A DNA stretch of 64,000 nt from Spizellomyces punctatus DAOM BR117 (lineage: Eukaryota > Chytridiomycota > Chytridiomycetes > Spizellomycetales > Spizellomycetaceae), in NCBI RefSeq assembly GCF_000182565.1, contig NW_015971541.1, forward strand, positions 1,435,039 to 1,499,038. Direction: 5' to 3'. Position numbers and translations under genes: made by a program. A model generated the notes under the pieces. That model did no database searches. It had not been told where the DNA came from and saw only the letters and a list, made by a program, of their open reading frames with translations. Shown here one piece after another: positions 20,827 through 33,500 of the stretch (its first letter is position 1; each line of letters opens with the position of its first letter).

Positions 20827-23800
20827 ATGATGGTGCAAAAGCAACAACAGCAGCAGCAGCAGCAGCAGCAAGTGCTGCCAGCCGCACGGAGAAGAATGAT
20901 TAAAAACCTCATGCCGAGTTTTCTTCATGACAAGGAGCCGGTCACAAAGACTATCGAGTGGGAGCGCATCATTGACTGTTTGCGGTCAAGACACATGATC
21001 AACATGTACGATCGCCATACAGTCATTTTAGAGAGACTGGCTCAAGTCCTTGCTGATGGTGTGGTGAGTGTTACTTGACAAGAGCCCCTCAACCGTTGAT
21101 TATCGGGTGAAGAGTCACAAATGAGTTTTGCGTAAAAGATCGCATGAAACAGAGCATGTCGAAATCTCGTTGATCTCGCTCCCTGCTACGTTCTGGACTC
21201 TTGGTACTTGTGTCACTCATATCCTCTTTTCTCAGCCGTTGAAGCACATGGAGCCCCTGGCACACGTCTTGTCGCTGGTCAAGGAGCGCATCATACAAGG
21301 CGGAAAGGATGTACTCTGCAAACCCCTCTGCGGTCTGCTCGCTGTCCTCCAACATTCCCTCATCGACGACAGGGGCGACAAACCCTTGGATCAACTTAAA
21401 AAAGACTTGCAGCAATTGGCCAATCGTGTTGGAGATTTAGTCCATGTTCATGATGATAAAGTCACTGAGCACGCCGTTGAGGTACTGTACAGGCTCTGCG
21501 GTGGACCTCGCACCGATCCCCCAGTGTCCGAACACAGAATTATAATGTTTCCGTGGCTGCTGGACTCTGTTTCCCTTCCGCCCTCGATGCAAGATCCAGC
21601 GTCCGTCGCATCACACGGCTCGGATGACCGATATCACGAGACAGAGATGGAGCTCTTGGAGCTCCTGGCAGAGGCGTGAGTTCCGTACATGCGTTTTGCT
21701 GCTTTTTCTGTATACCACGCATCTTGGCTGATCCATCTCACCTTGCACAAAACAAAAAGAGACTTGATATCACACTTGACCACTGCACTGCAGATCAACC
21801 ATCGCACAAGCTGCCAGTCTGATACGCTCCGAACCCTGCGTCGTCTCTCCTTGTCCGACACTTGCTGCAAGCAAATGGTTCAGGGTTTGTTTATCTTCCA
21901 ACTTCACGCCATCTGGCAACGCTGCTGATTAACCCAGAAAAAAACACAGAAGGGACACTCAACCTCTTGACACAAATCGCCCGTGACAGTACCGACGACG
22001 TCAAACTTTCCATCATCACAGAAATCCTATGGAACGCCCTCGAGAGTTCACACACACCCCTCATAGCCGAAGCACTAAGTGCACAAAACAACATCAACAA
22101 CCTCCACGCCATCTTCAAGCGCGAAAGTAACGCACGACGCGACGTTGAAAAGGAATTGAGAAACGAGTTAGTGATCGTATGTACGGATATCGCTGTTTTT
22201 GCGTCGGAAGGGCGGTTTGCAGCTTTTCGGCAGAGTGGATTCTTGGCGACGGTCTGCGCGCTCTTGATGGGAGAGGAAATGGAAGGACGGAATAAGGCGA
22301 TGCCCAAATCCAGGATTCCCAGGTCGTCGCCTGTCCCTATCCCATCGTCTAATGACCATGCTTTTAAGAAGCATTTGTTGACTCTGACAATGGTGTTGTG
22401 TGACGATATGGGCGTTCTAGAAACATTCCTAGAGGTGTGATGCTCTTGTCCTTGTTTGTATGTTCGCATGGTTCTCACGTTGAGTCTCCCGAGAGTAGAA
22501 CGGGCTCCTAGACTTTTGTGTAATGTACCTCGACTATGACAGTCCGAATCCAGCCATCTACCGTTGGTCCCTCCGACAAATAAAAGGGCTCCAACTACAG
22601 GTAAGTCCAATCTCCGTTCACGCGCCGCCCTTCTTTTCGTCTTTCTATACTGATGAACCACACCAGATCCTCACTCTCCTTCAAAAAATCTTACCAAAAT
22701 CCAACACAGCGGATCCGACTATTTACGACACCCTCCTCGCTTTTCTCAAAACGGCTCTGGAAAAAGATGCTCAAGTCCGACCACACACAGGTCTACCAAA
22801 CCCGACGAGCGATCCCGTAGGTCTCGTCATGTCCGTTTTGAGGTTGCTGATTGTGTTGGCGGAGGCGGAGACTGAAAGTAGACAGCGATTAGGCCAATTG
22901 GGGATATTCCCCGTTGTGAATGGCAAGTCGCTCTCCATTGCTTACCAAACGATCTCCAAACAGGTCATCTAACCTTCATTCCATAGACATTCTCTCTACG
23001 CCAACACATGCTCCCGAAACCCACCGTACTGCGCTTCTCCTCCTCACCTCCCTCTGCCAGTTCGCACCCAACCGCTCCACCTTTGGTCAAATCCCGCAAA
23101 GTATCCCAACTCTAGTGTCATTCCTCTCCTTCCTCTCACCAAGCACCCAAGAAACCAACAGCATTCACCTTTCCACCATCACGGCTCTCTGGGCCGCTAT
23201 CCCATTCTGCCCTCTGAATGAAAAAGCCTTTTTAGAAACGGACGGGCTGTACCGGTTGTTGGATCTGCTGGCCGAGAAGCGTCAGACGCGGGAAATACGA
23301 ATGTGCGGATTGGGCTTTTTGTGTGATTTGTTGGAGAATTCGGTTGTCAAGAGGTTCTGTGATGAGTGGAGAGGTCGTGAAGGTGGATTGGTTGGATTGG
23401 CGGTTGAGTTGTGGGTTTCGGAGGAAAAGTTTTTGGAAGGTTTGCTAGTGTGTCATGCGTTATTTAAACGAATATTTTTATTGATCATTCTGTCGTTATC
23501 ACATGCAGTCCCGCAAGGCCCGCAAGGAACAGTTTTTCCAGACGACCGTAACCCGCTGGAAGGCGCACATCCCCAAAAGGTACGCACAGCTTTGCCGCGT
23601 CATATATACTCGTCCTGGCGAAACTAAACTATCGCATTGCACCAAAAGCACACGACTTTTGCCCCAGTAATAGATGAACTAACTCAAAACCTCCGCGCAA
23701 AGCTCTACTCACTCCTGACCCACATCCAACCCATCGATACCAGCACACTTTCGCCGCATATCCAAATCAAACTCCCCCTCATCGCACGCTACCTTGATTT

Positions 23801-24325
23801 TAAACTCTTGGACGTGTATTCGACACTCGAGAGATCACTTCAGGTTGACGGTATACGCCCCACTACACCCGATCGAGAGTGCATTGAAGTCGTCGGAGAA
23901 GTTCAGAGAGAGAAGAAGCGGATGGTACTGGAAGAGCAAAAGGCAGTTGTTGAAGGTTTTGGGCAGGTTGGTTTTTGTTTTGTCCGTGAATTGCTTGCAA
24001 AGGCAGTTCATGATGCGATTTGTCGGTATGTCGAATGCAGAAGGTAAAACAGCAAGACCAAGAGTTTTACGAAACCATCAAGAAACGAGAGGAGATGAAA
24101 AAGATGGCATCCGCGGCCGAGGTAGGGGCTTTTGCCTTGTCAAGCGTGCACTTGCAACACAGCAAGAATTCCCACCAACTTGTCCTGCAGTCACGCCGTC
24201 CCCGCCTTCCTCAACTTCCCGCAAAACTGTCGACAACAAAACGGCACCACCACCGCCACGCGACCTACACAACCCTTCCCACCACCTCCACAGCCGACCA
24301 TTTACCCTTGACATCCGGCCACTGA
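20827..24325 (+). CDS. CFAP69: Cilia- and flagella-associated protein 69 homologue
   Basis: Eleven exons: 20827-21063, 21236-21675, 21760-21884, 21938-22434, 22499-22600, 22667-22922, 22987-23447, 23509-23611, 23668-23966, 24041-24121 and 24191-24325; about 911 residues, close to animal CFAP69. It is helical throughout, with armadillo-like repeats, and near the C-terminus has LDFKLLDVYSTLE, DGIRPTTPDRECIE and a Lys/Glu-rich tail, as in CFAP69. In animals this protein is an axoneme component. The N-terminus has a CAG-encoded poly-Gln run. The intron after residue 552 or so is GC-AG (22923-22986). The exon 8/9 junction and the last exon are less certain. The 3' end overlaps ALG14 on the opposite strand. 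Confidence 0.72.
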
Positions 24326-25169
24326 ACGAGGAATCTGTCGACAAACCAGTAGAGTATCTTGCCAGAGAGAGACAAGTCTTTGACACGAGCAATGGATTCG
24401 ATGTAGATGAGCTTTGGAAACGGGAGGCCAGGGATGATCTTTTTTGTTGGTTTTTGATTCGTTGTGGTGAGAGGTTGGCCAGATGTGCAACAACATGGAA
24501 AAGAGTACGTTACCCGTGGCCAAAAACTCAACAAACAAATGGGGACACATGTACCCGGTCCATTGCATATGACCTAAACATGTAGAGTTCAGTCATGGTA
24601 CTCTATTTGCGACAGATCTGCGGTGTGACAGCCTACCATATCTGGTTGGATCCTCCACAACACCCAAGCTGCGCCTACACAGGCTTTTGCAAATGAAAGA
24701 ATGGTACTTGACCATGATTGTCCCACCTCTCGGCTTCGCGGAATGGTCTCAATCGTCCACTAGAACAAACAGCTTAACGGAATGATCAATATAAGAAAGT
24801 GTTTGCAGTGGACATACATCTTTCCTGGACTCTTCTTTTGCAATGACTTTTGCTCGGCTACCCGAGTCTGTTTCAGCGACAATGTAGCATCGGGGTGTAA
24901 ACTGCTCAAGTGGTAATGTCCGCGTGAGACGGAGCATCTCGGTCGTGTGGCCACCTTTTTGTAAACACAGTGTTTGTTGGTTTTTCGATTAATCACGTTT
25001 GGAAAGCAGAAAGCTAGAAAGCTCTCCTGAACATACCTGAACCCAACACGATGCATAATTTACATGAGCGTAACCGACGCGAGGACCGGTTTGGACGTCG
25101 ACGGTAGGGGAGTATCCACCAGATCCGCACCAACGCAAGGATCGCGACACATGTAATCGCTGCCAGCAT
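24265..25169 (-). CDS. ALG14: ALG14, membrane anchor of the UDP-GlcNAc transferase
   Basis: Five exons: 25169-25037, 24954-24818, 24759-24637, 24573-24514 and 24438-24265, giving 208 residues. An N-terminal membrane helix of about 20 residues is followed by the family landmarks LGSGGHTTEML, PRCYIVAETDSGS, IPRSREVGQSW, ICNGPGTCVPI and LIYIESIARVKDLSLSGK. ALG14 recruits ALG13 to the cytosolic face of the ER, where the pair adds the second GlcNAc to the dolichol-linked oligosaccharide. The ATG at 25169 is chosen because no upstream in-frame ATG exists. It is divergent from GDP-mannose pyrophosphorylase, and its last 61 coding bases are antisense to CFAP69. Confidence 0.95.
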
Positions 25170-25549
25170 CGTTACGGTCGTTGGGACGTGCGAAACTTTC
25201 AAGCGCTCGGCAACCCGCGAGAGAGCGTAAGCGGCGCAGCCACACCGCTCAGTGCCATTTAACCTAAAAAGGCAAAAATGACCAACGACTGAGTCAAGCT
25301 GCCGTCAAAGGTCAAAACGACTCTTTTGGCTGTCGTCCTTCGTGCCCTTTCTTGCTCATCTTGTTTCCTGTAGTTTACGAACAAAGGAACTTTTGAAAAG
25401 GTGGGTAAAGATAATGCAACGTTTTGAGATGGGCGGGTGATTGATTTTCTCGAATGTTTGTTTAGTCAGTCGTATTTATCTCGGAACCGTCCTTCTCCAC
25501 GTGCAGACGCGCCAGTCAGGTTTCCCATCACATCTCCATCAACGAAACC

Positions 25550-26861
25550 ATGAAGGCACTTATTCTTGTTGGCGGTATGTAGCCATGTTTGAAGGGATGA
25601 GACAGTTCGGTGACATCGAGCGGGACGAACAAAAGTTTTCTGACGCTTGCCTAACACCCACTAGGTTTTGGTACGCGTCTGCGCCCCTTGACCTTAACGC
25701 TTCCAAAGCCTCTGGTGGAGTTTGCCAACAGGCCAATGATTTTGCATCAGATTGAGGCACTGGTCAAGGTACTGTTTTGCCTCACCCACCAGCACGTCTT
25801 TCACGCGTTTCTCACAAGTATGCTTTCTCGCGCTCGTATCTTCGCAGGCGGGAGTAACGGACATTGTCTTGGCGGTTAACTACCGTCCGGAAATCATGGC
25901 GAACTTTATGAAAAAGTATTCAGAAGAATACAAGGTCAATATCACATTCTCCATCGAGTCTGAGCCTCTCGGAACGGCAGGGCCTCTTGCTTTAGCACGT
26001 GACGTCCTTGCGAAGGACTCTGAGCCATTCTTTGTTCTAAACTCGGATGTGATCTGCGACTTCCCCTTTCACGAAATGGCGGCTTTTCATAAAGCTCATG
26101 GAGGGGAAGGCACGATTCTTGTCACAAAGGTCGACGATCCGTCAAAGTACGGTGTAGTTGTCAACAAGGGCACATCATCCGTCATTGAGCGATTCGTTGA
26201 AAAGCCCACCGAATTCGTCTCAAACAAGATCAATGCCGGTATTTACATCTTCAACCCGAGCATATTGAATAGAATTGAGCCACGACCTACATCCATTGAG
26301 AAGGAAATCTTTCCCGCCATGGCACGGGACTCGCAACTCCACACCATGGACCTCCCTAATTTCTGGATGGATGTTGGACAACCAAAGGATTATTTGACGG
26401 GAACAGGTCTCTACCTCACGTCTCTTTCAAAGAAAGAGCCCGGCCGATTGGCGTCCGGTCCAGGAATTACTGGCTTCGTTCTCATCCACCCCTCAGCCAA
26501 AATTGGACAGGACTGCAAGATTGGACCAAATGTTGTCATTGGTCCGGATGTCGTTCTCGGCGATGGTGTTAGAATGAGCAAGACAGTGATTCTAGAAGGT
26601 GCACAGATTAGAGATCATGCGTGGTTGCAGAATACGATCGTGGGGTGGCATAGTACTGTAGGGCGTTGGGCTAGATTGGAAGGTGTCTCTGTTTTGGGAG
26701 ATGATGTCCATGTGGCTGATGAGGTATGTATTAGGTTTCTTTACTCATAGGTCTAGCTCCATCTAACGATCTGCGTCATTTAGGTCTACATCAACGGTGG
26801 ATGCGTCCTCCCCCACAAGAGTGTCAGCAGCAATATTGCCGAACCGTCCATTATTATGTAA
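25550..26861 (+). CDS. MPG1: Mannose-1-phosphate guanylyltransferase (GDP-mannose pyrophosphorylase)
   Basis: Four exons: 25550-25574, 25665-25768, 25848-26723 and 26784-26861, giving 360 residues, the usual length. The nucleotide-binding signature is split by the first intron: MKALILVGG joins [20 protein letters not shown] and the NAGIYIF motif follow, then a left-handed hexapeptide-repeat C-terminal domain ending PSIIM. The enzyme makes GDP-mannose from GTP and mannose-1-phosphate in the cytosol for N-glycans, O-mannosylation and wall mannans. The first exon codes only eight full codons. It shares a 380-bp divergent upstream region with ALG14, which acts in the same glycan pathway. Confidence 0.97.
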
Positions 26862-28357
26862 AGAACCCTTGTCCTTAGAATAGTCTTACTGAAACCCGCT
26901 TATAACTAAAAAAAAAAATACCTGCAATGTCGCGGCACTTTGCTTCCTATGTGTTGTGTCATTGCCGCTGACTTTAGGTAGCTCAGAGGAGTTGCTAGCA
27001 AGAGAGAACCTTGGAGAACAGAAACATACCTGATTCCGCAGCGATTCGGATTCCTAGAACCCCAATTGGTATTTGCCCCGTAAGACTCCTCTACCCTCGA
27101 CTTTTTTGTTACAAGCTCGCCTTTCTTGCTGTTTCCACCCAATCACTTCAAAAGACATTGTAATTCGATCTGTCAAGCTGTTCAACTTTCTTTCGAGATT
27201 TAAGGAACCTTACTCAGAACTACGTACCCGAAGCAAGTAGCACTTTCTAGCAAAGCTTTGCATGCCTCTGGAGAAGGAACTGGATAATCGATATCCAGCT
27301 TCCTGTAAGAGGTTGGAATTCCCATTCACAATCACTCGTATTGGTGTGTGCTGGACTTCCCGCTCAAACTCAACAGAATAAGCAGCTTAACTAGAGCTAG
27401 CTTACAAAAGCACAGACCCCATCGCTGCCGGAGATATGGCCTTTTCGTCGCTTGAGCTTTTTGCCAGTCGTGTGGTATGCTTACTACCTTATTCTTGTAC
27501 AGCAGGCATAGCTTGTCCAATGCACCGACATTCTGAGGCTTTTTAAGTTTGCCCTTCAAATGCTCCCATATCATTACAAGTGCTCACTACATGTCTTGAC
27601 ATGACAGACAGCCATGCTAGACTTTACAACTGCCTGCCAAAATGCTCGAACTTACGTCTGATTAGTACCAACCGCAGTATAAAGCTCTTGAGGTAAGTGA
27701 TGATATCATACAGGTCCCATCCATACAAAGTAGTACAAATGGTGGAATAAATGGAAGGTAGATGTGACGGTCCCTTCATTCCCAATTCCACGTTTCTGTG
27801 GGCATTTGATGTGTATTGAGGTAGGTAGTAAGTCATGCTGAAGATGAGTGTGGTCGGGTCGCTCGCCATGATGATGCTGACAGATTTTGGGAGGAGCGCA
27901 ATCGGGTGTTTCTTTTCCTGGTTTTTCCTGAGAGATTTAATTGCATTGGCAGACGTACAAATTCATCCCAGTAGAATACATCAGATGATGAAGCTTGCAT
28001 GTACGCCACTTGGGAATCACACAATTGTATTGCAATCCTCAGCCTTCCAACTTGAGTCTCGCATTGTAGCGTTGCCAGAGGAAAGGAAGAGTGGCTTGTC
28101 CTTTTTAGACTACTGCTCTACACAGTGGCCGGCAATTGGACAGTAAAGATCAAGAGAGTGGTAACTCACGAGATAAGTCTTCTACACAAGACACCAAAGC
28201 ACGACAAATTGGTCCTGTCGAGTTGCCAGTCTGTAAACCTTTGGGTCCAGGTTTGACGGGAATCATAACTTGCCAGGTCACGGTTAGGAGTACATGTATT
28301 TCTCCCAAGCTCAAGCAGAAAAAAAATAATCTGTACAAAGTCTAGAATCCTTCCCAA
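26862..28357. other. Intergenic stretch, no gene recognised
   Basis: Between GDP-mannose pyrophosphorylase and PRP17, both of which end or point into it. Frames of 60-103 codons occur on both strands. Those at 27332-27574 and 27624-27869 on the minus strand have ordinary amino-acid composition, but no motif or splice pattern convinced me. Confidence 0.45.
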
Positions 28358-30291
28358 TCAATCCCAAAACCTAATAGAAAGAAAAGAGTGACACACAGGA
28401 TCAGCCAAGGCTTCTATCCTTCATTCAAAGCAACCATGAAACTTACTTGATAGTTCCATCCCAGGAGCATGTAAATAGTTTACTCGTCTCATGGGGATGC
28501 CATTCCGTTCCAATCACCACCTTATCGTGCGCCTTAAACTTTTTCAACACCTTGCACGTTTTCCAGTCCCAAAACCATACCCGGCCTTCACTGTCCCCGC
28601 TCGTTACGAACCGGCCGTCAGGGGAGAAAGAGGGTTGACAGGCGTATCCGGCGACAAGGTGTCCTCGGAAGGCTTTTTTGCGGTTCATACGGAATCGGTC
28701 GTGCGCCGAATAGACGACGATTTGGTTGTCAAGGGATTGGCAGGCTAGCCATTTCTCTGGAATAGAGTATCAGTATCTGCTCTATAGGTTAGGAAGAGAC
28801 CAATCACTTACTGTTGGGATGCAGTGTTACTGCAGGCATGGAATGCATGCTCGGCTCCGCCACATACTTTATCACCACCGGAATATCAAACTCCCATGCT
28901 CGCAACGTCTTATCATCACTTGTCGTCACGAACCGTCGATTCTCATCCACAAAGGTAATAGTGTTCACGGCTCCCAAATGCTGGTCATATTCTTGAACAA
29001 CCTCCCCAGTATTAATGTCAAACTGGTAAATCTTCTTATCTGCACATCCCGTCAAAAACAAGTGTTGTTTATCTTCGTCGGGGTTGAATTTCACACAGTA
29101 GGGTATGCGCTTGGTAGAAAATGTCGATATGCATTTGCCCGTTTCAGTGTCCCACAGCTTGATCCATTTATCGTAGCTGGCCGACAGGAAGCGGGTTCCA
29201 TCATTGTTGAACGTGATGTCACGAACGGCTTTGGAGTGGCCCATAAACGTTCGTAGGCAGCGTCGTTCGTGATATACGTCCCAGAGCTGTTAAGCAGTTG
29301 GGGAGGAACGCATTAACCATTTAATTTGAGTGATTTACGAAGATGATATTGGGATTTACCTTCACTTTACCATCCATACCAGCACTGAGAAACAAATGGG
29401 CGCTTTGTGGAAACAGTCGAATGGCGTTGACTCCTTTGGTATGTCCTGTCCATGTGTGAATAAGGGTTTTGGGAAGGTAGCAATCCTTGATGCCCGGCTC
29501 GGCCAGCAGATCCACATCCAGATCGTTCGGTACGTGCATGTACGTTCGTCCCAGATAATCGCGCTCCTCTTTGCCATGGAATATCGACTTTTCTGTTCCA
29601 GGTTCTACTTCCGCGTTCTTCTTCTTTGTTGGCTCTACGGTACTCAATGCTTCTGCCGCCGCTATTTCCTCTTCTGTGGGCCCCACTGGTTCTCCGACAT
29701 TCTCGCCTTCGTACCCCGCCCAAGGCCCTGCGTACCCGTCCACAGATGATGGGTCACCAGCAGCCTTTCGCTTCCGCTTCTCTGCCCGACTCGCTTTTGT
29801 TGTTTCATACACTGTGGCGCCGTTGCGTTGAGCCAGCTTGGTAACGTCCCCGACAAATCGGTCCCCGTTGCTGTCTGGATCAACTGCGTAGCCAAAGTTG
29901 TCGAACGTTCTGGACATTGCATCAAAGTGGTGATCTGACATGTTATACTCCTCAATATAGCCTATGATGGTAGCAAAATATCAGTATGGACAACTACGCT
30001 CATGGACTGCTGTTCTCAGATCTCACCTGTAAGTACATTCCGATTTGGTGCTGTCGCCTGAGTAGCAAAAGGATTCTGTGGGCCCTGTACCGATCTCGAA
30101 AGGTCTGTGTACGGTATATTATGTGCGATTTCTTTTGTGGTCAGTCCGGGTAGATAGTTGTATGAATCGAGATCGTGTGTGGAGACTTCGGGCGCCGCGC
30201 TGATTTTCGTTCGCTTTATCGTGCTTGGAGAGTACGATGGTTCGTCGTCCGAGCCATATTGGCCAAACATATCCAAAGCGCTAGAAGACAT
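28358..30291 (-). CDS. PRP17: Pre-mRNA splicing factor PRP17/CDC40
   Basis: Five exons: 30291-30027, 29961-29360, 29286-28812, 28756-28447 and 28370-28358, giving 554 residues. The last exon is only 13 nt and adds the terminal FWD, matching the LWD end of animal CDC40. The N-terminal half has the conserved tracts [20 protein letters not shown] and [10 protein letters not shown]. Seven WD repeats follow from about residue 250, including [17 protein letters not shown] and the block [19 protein letters not shown]17 acts at the second catalytic step in the spliceosome core. All introns are GT-AG, 55-76 nt. It is divergent from AP-1 gamma with 299 bp between the start codons. Confidence 0.96.
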
Positions 30292-30590
30292 CCTGCCAAA
30301 GGGAGTCTTTTGGACCGTGCAAAAGATGAGTTTTCCAAATGATGAGCTGCAGGGCACCAGACAAGCAGGTGAAGCGATCTTCCTCGTTGCGTAGTTACGA
30401 GTGGCACCGTGACTAGCAGTTCCGTTCCACCCACGAATAACCATGGCCGAATCGACCGTAATCAAATGGGCTGCATTTCAGATTCAACGAGCTGCATACT
30501 GGCGAGATTGCACGCGGGTAGGCAGGGACCCTTTCCTTCCCTGCACTTTTGAGACATTTTCCTTGACAATACAAGCCGACGGACTCGACT

Positions 30591-33500
30591 ATGGACAAGC
30601 TACTTCCTAAACTCGGCGTATACCGTCTGAAAGACCTCATCAAGGCTATTCGGGCGTGTAAGACCGCCGCAGATGAACGTGCAGTCATTGCCAAAGAGAG
30701 CGCCTTTCTGCGAACGAGCTTCAAGGAAGAAAACGTTGACATTCGACATACTAATGTTGCTAAATTACTCTATATCCATATGCTGGGATATCCCGCCCAT
30801 TTTGGGCAAATCGAGTGCTTGAAGTTGGGTAAGCATCGTGAAGATGACTAGCAGTGCGCGTTGAAATAGGCCGCCGAAGGGGAATATAATCGGTTTAATG
30901 CAATTTTGCTGAGAAAGTCTTTGCTCCGGAGTATCAACGCATAGTTTCTTTCAACTGACTGATTATTTTGTTATTTCTGACAGTTGCATCACCACGATTT
31001 GCGGATAAGCGATTAGGATACCTGGGAATCATGCTTCTACTTGATGAAAACCAGGAAGTATTGACGCTTGTAACGAACTCGTTGAAAAAGTACGTGGTGA
31101 TGAATGGACACTTGTTGATGCTTTGGTATTAACCGGAAATCCTGTTTTCAGCGATATGAATAGTTCGAACATGTTCGTTGTGGGATTGGCGCTTTGTACC
31201 CTAGGGAACATTTCATCGCCTGCCATGTCGCGGGATCTTTCTGGTGAAGTTGAACGGTTGCTGGCGAGCTCGAATACTTACATACGAAAAAAGGTTGGCA
31301 CGAGGGTGTACATTGCTGGCAATAGCAGAGTCGCTTACGAGATATGGCCAATCTTGTCAATTAGGCGGCATTGTGCGCGCTTCGAATTGTTCGAAAAGTG
31401 CCGGATCTACTGGAAAACTTCCAATCACGAGCGAAGAGCCTGCTTAACGAGCGAAACCATGGCGTGCTACTCACCGGAATAACGCTGTTGACGGAAATGT
31501 GCAAAATGAGCGAAGAGGTGACGACTGATTTGCGCACTGTACGTAACACTGAGTCATTTCCTGGGGATGTTTGCCAAGTCCTGACTTTGTTATTTTGTAA
31601 TCAGCATGCTGTTGGAACTCTTGTGCGACATTTGAAAAATCTCGTCACGGCTGGCTTCAGTCCAGAACATGATGTCAACGGCATAACCGATCCTTTCGTG
31701 CAAGTTAAGATCCTCCGGTTGATGCGCATTCTTGGGAAGGGAGATGCGGAGGCAAGTGAAGCCATGAACGATGTCCTTGCTCAGGTTGGTGATCGCTACT
31801 GGGCCTTTCCAATCCGATACAATTAACTTGACTCTCGATACATCAGGTGGCTACCAATACCGAGGCATCAAAAAATGTGGGAAATGCGATCTTATACGAG
31901 GCTGTATTGACAATAATGGATATAGAGAGCGAGAGCTCTCTGCGTGTATTGGCTATCAATATTCTTGGGCGATTCCTTGCAAATCGTGACAATAATATTA
32001 GGTACATGGCGGTGTCCATGTTCACTGGAAACCGTTGCTAATGCAGTTCTTCCATTCTTTAGATACGTGGCATTGACGACCCTCACCAAAACATCACAAA
32101 ATACTAGCACTTCCGACTCCTCCGCTCTGCAACGTCATCGATCGACCATACTGGACTGTTTACGGGATGCAGACATATCCATCCGACGACGTGCTCTCGA
32201 TCTTTCTTTCTTCCTGATAAACTCTCAAAACATCCGTATCCTAACACGAGAGCTTTTGAGCTTCCTTGAGATCTGTGAAGGCGATACCAAGAATTCCGTT
32301 GCGACACGGATATGTGATTTCGCTGGTCGGTATCGTCCTAACAAGCGGTGGGAAGTTGATACGGTTTGCCGAGTTCTTCGCGTGGCGGGTGCATTCGTGG
32401 ATCAAACAGTTGTGAATCACTTTGTCAAGCTCGTGACAACGTCTCCAACAGAACTACAACAATACGCAGTGCGAAAACTTTATAACACAATGAAAAATGA
32501 AGGCGAGAAGGCATTGGCGCAAGAGGGACTTGTGCAGGCTACTGTATGGTGCATTGGAGAATATGGCGATGTGCTAGTGTCTGGTACTGCCGGAATTTTG
32601 GGTGGTGACGATGAGGAATTGGCTCAGACCGGAGGAAATGTTGACCCTTCAAGTCAGAATGACTACCAGGTGGCGCCGAGCGAACAGGAGGTTGTGGAAA
32701 TGTTTGAAGGTCTTCTGAGAGGTCCATTTGCCACGGATCTGGTGAAGGAATACTCAGTGACGGCTCTCGTCAAGTTGACAAGCCGCTTCAACCAGAGCAG
32801 TGCGATTGAGTAAGCTTGCTCTCGCCCATTTTCAACCAACCGTGCAACAATGCTGACAATGAGAACAGACAGATCAAGGCCCTGATTAGCAAGTACAAGG
32901 TCAACGTTCAGCTGGAGCTGCAGCAACGCTCTGTCGAATACGCACAGCTTCTTCAGCTCGATCGGGATGCAAGGTGAGAGCAGGGAAGGTTTGAATGATG
33001 CTTTCTCGCTGATTCACATGGAACCACTGCATAGGGTGGCATTGTTGGAACGGATGCCAGTCCTGGAAAATGCTGCCAAAGAGGAGGCCAAAAAGGGTCT
33101 TGGTGTACCCACCATTGCAGGTACATACGCGCTAGTTCCATACCGTAAAATGATAGCTAATTGAACGTTGGTGTTGGGACGTTAGAAACAGCTGCGGTGA
33201 GCAACCAGCCAGATCTTATGGGAGGCCTTGGTAACGATCTACTTGGCCTCTCTGTGAGTGGTGGGGCCAACGCTCCTGCCAAAGCAGATGATATCTACAA
33301 TCTCGTTTTTGGCGGAGCACAGGACGGAAAGAGTGCGGGAGCAGCAGCTCCAAAGTCCAATGTAGGCGCTATGAAAGTTGGGATTCTCAGAGGTTGCATG
33401 CTGACCGATTTTTACAATTTTAGAACATCTTGGATCTATTGGGCGATATTGGCTTGGGTACAACGCCAGCCGCACCCGCTAAAACCACCTCGAGTTTGGG

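Noticed and set aside
24191-24585. Long plus-strand frame with VEYLARERQVFDTS and Pro-rich sequence
   Set aside because: It is the antisense shadow of ALG14 exons; the shorter CFAP69 frame ending at 24325 fits better.
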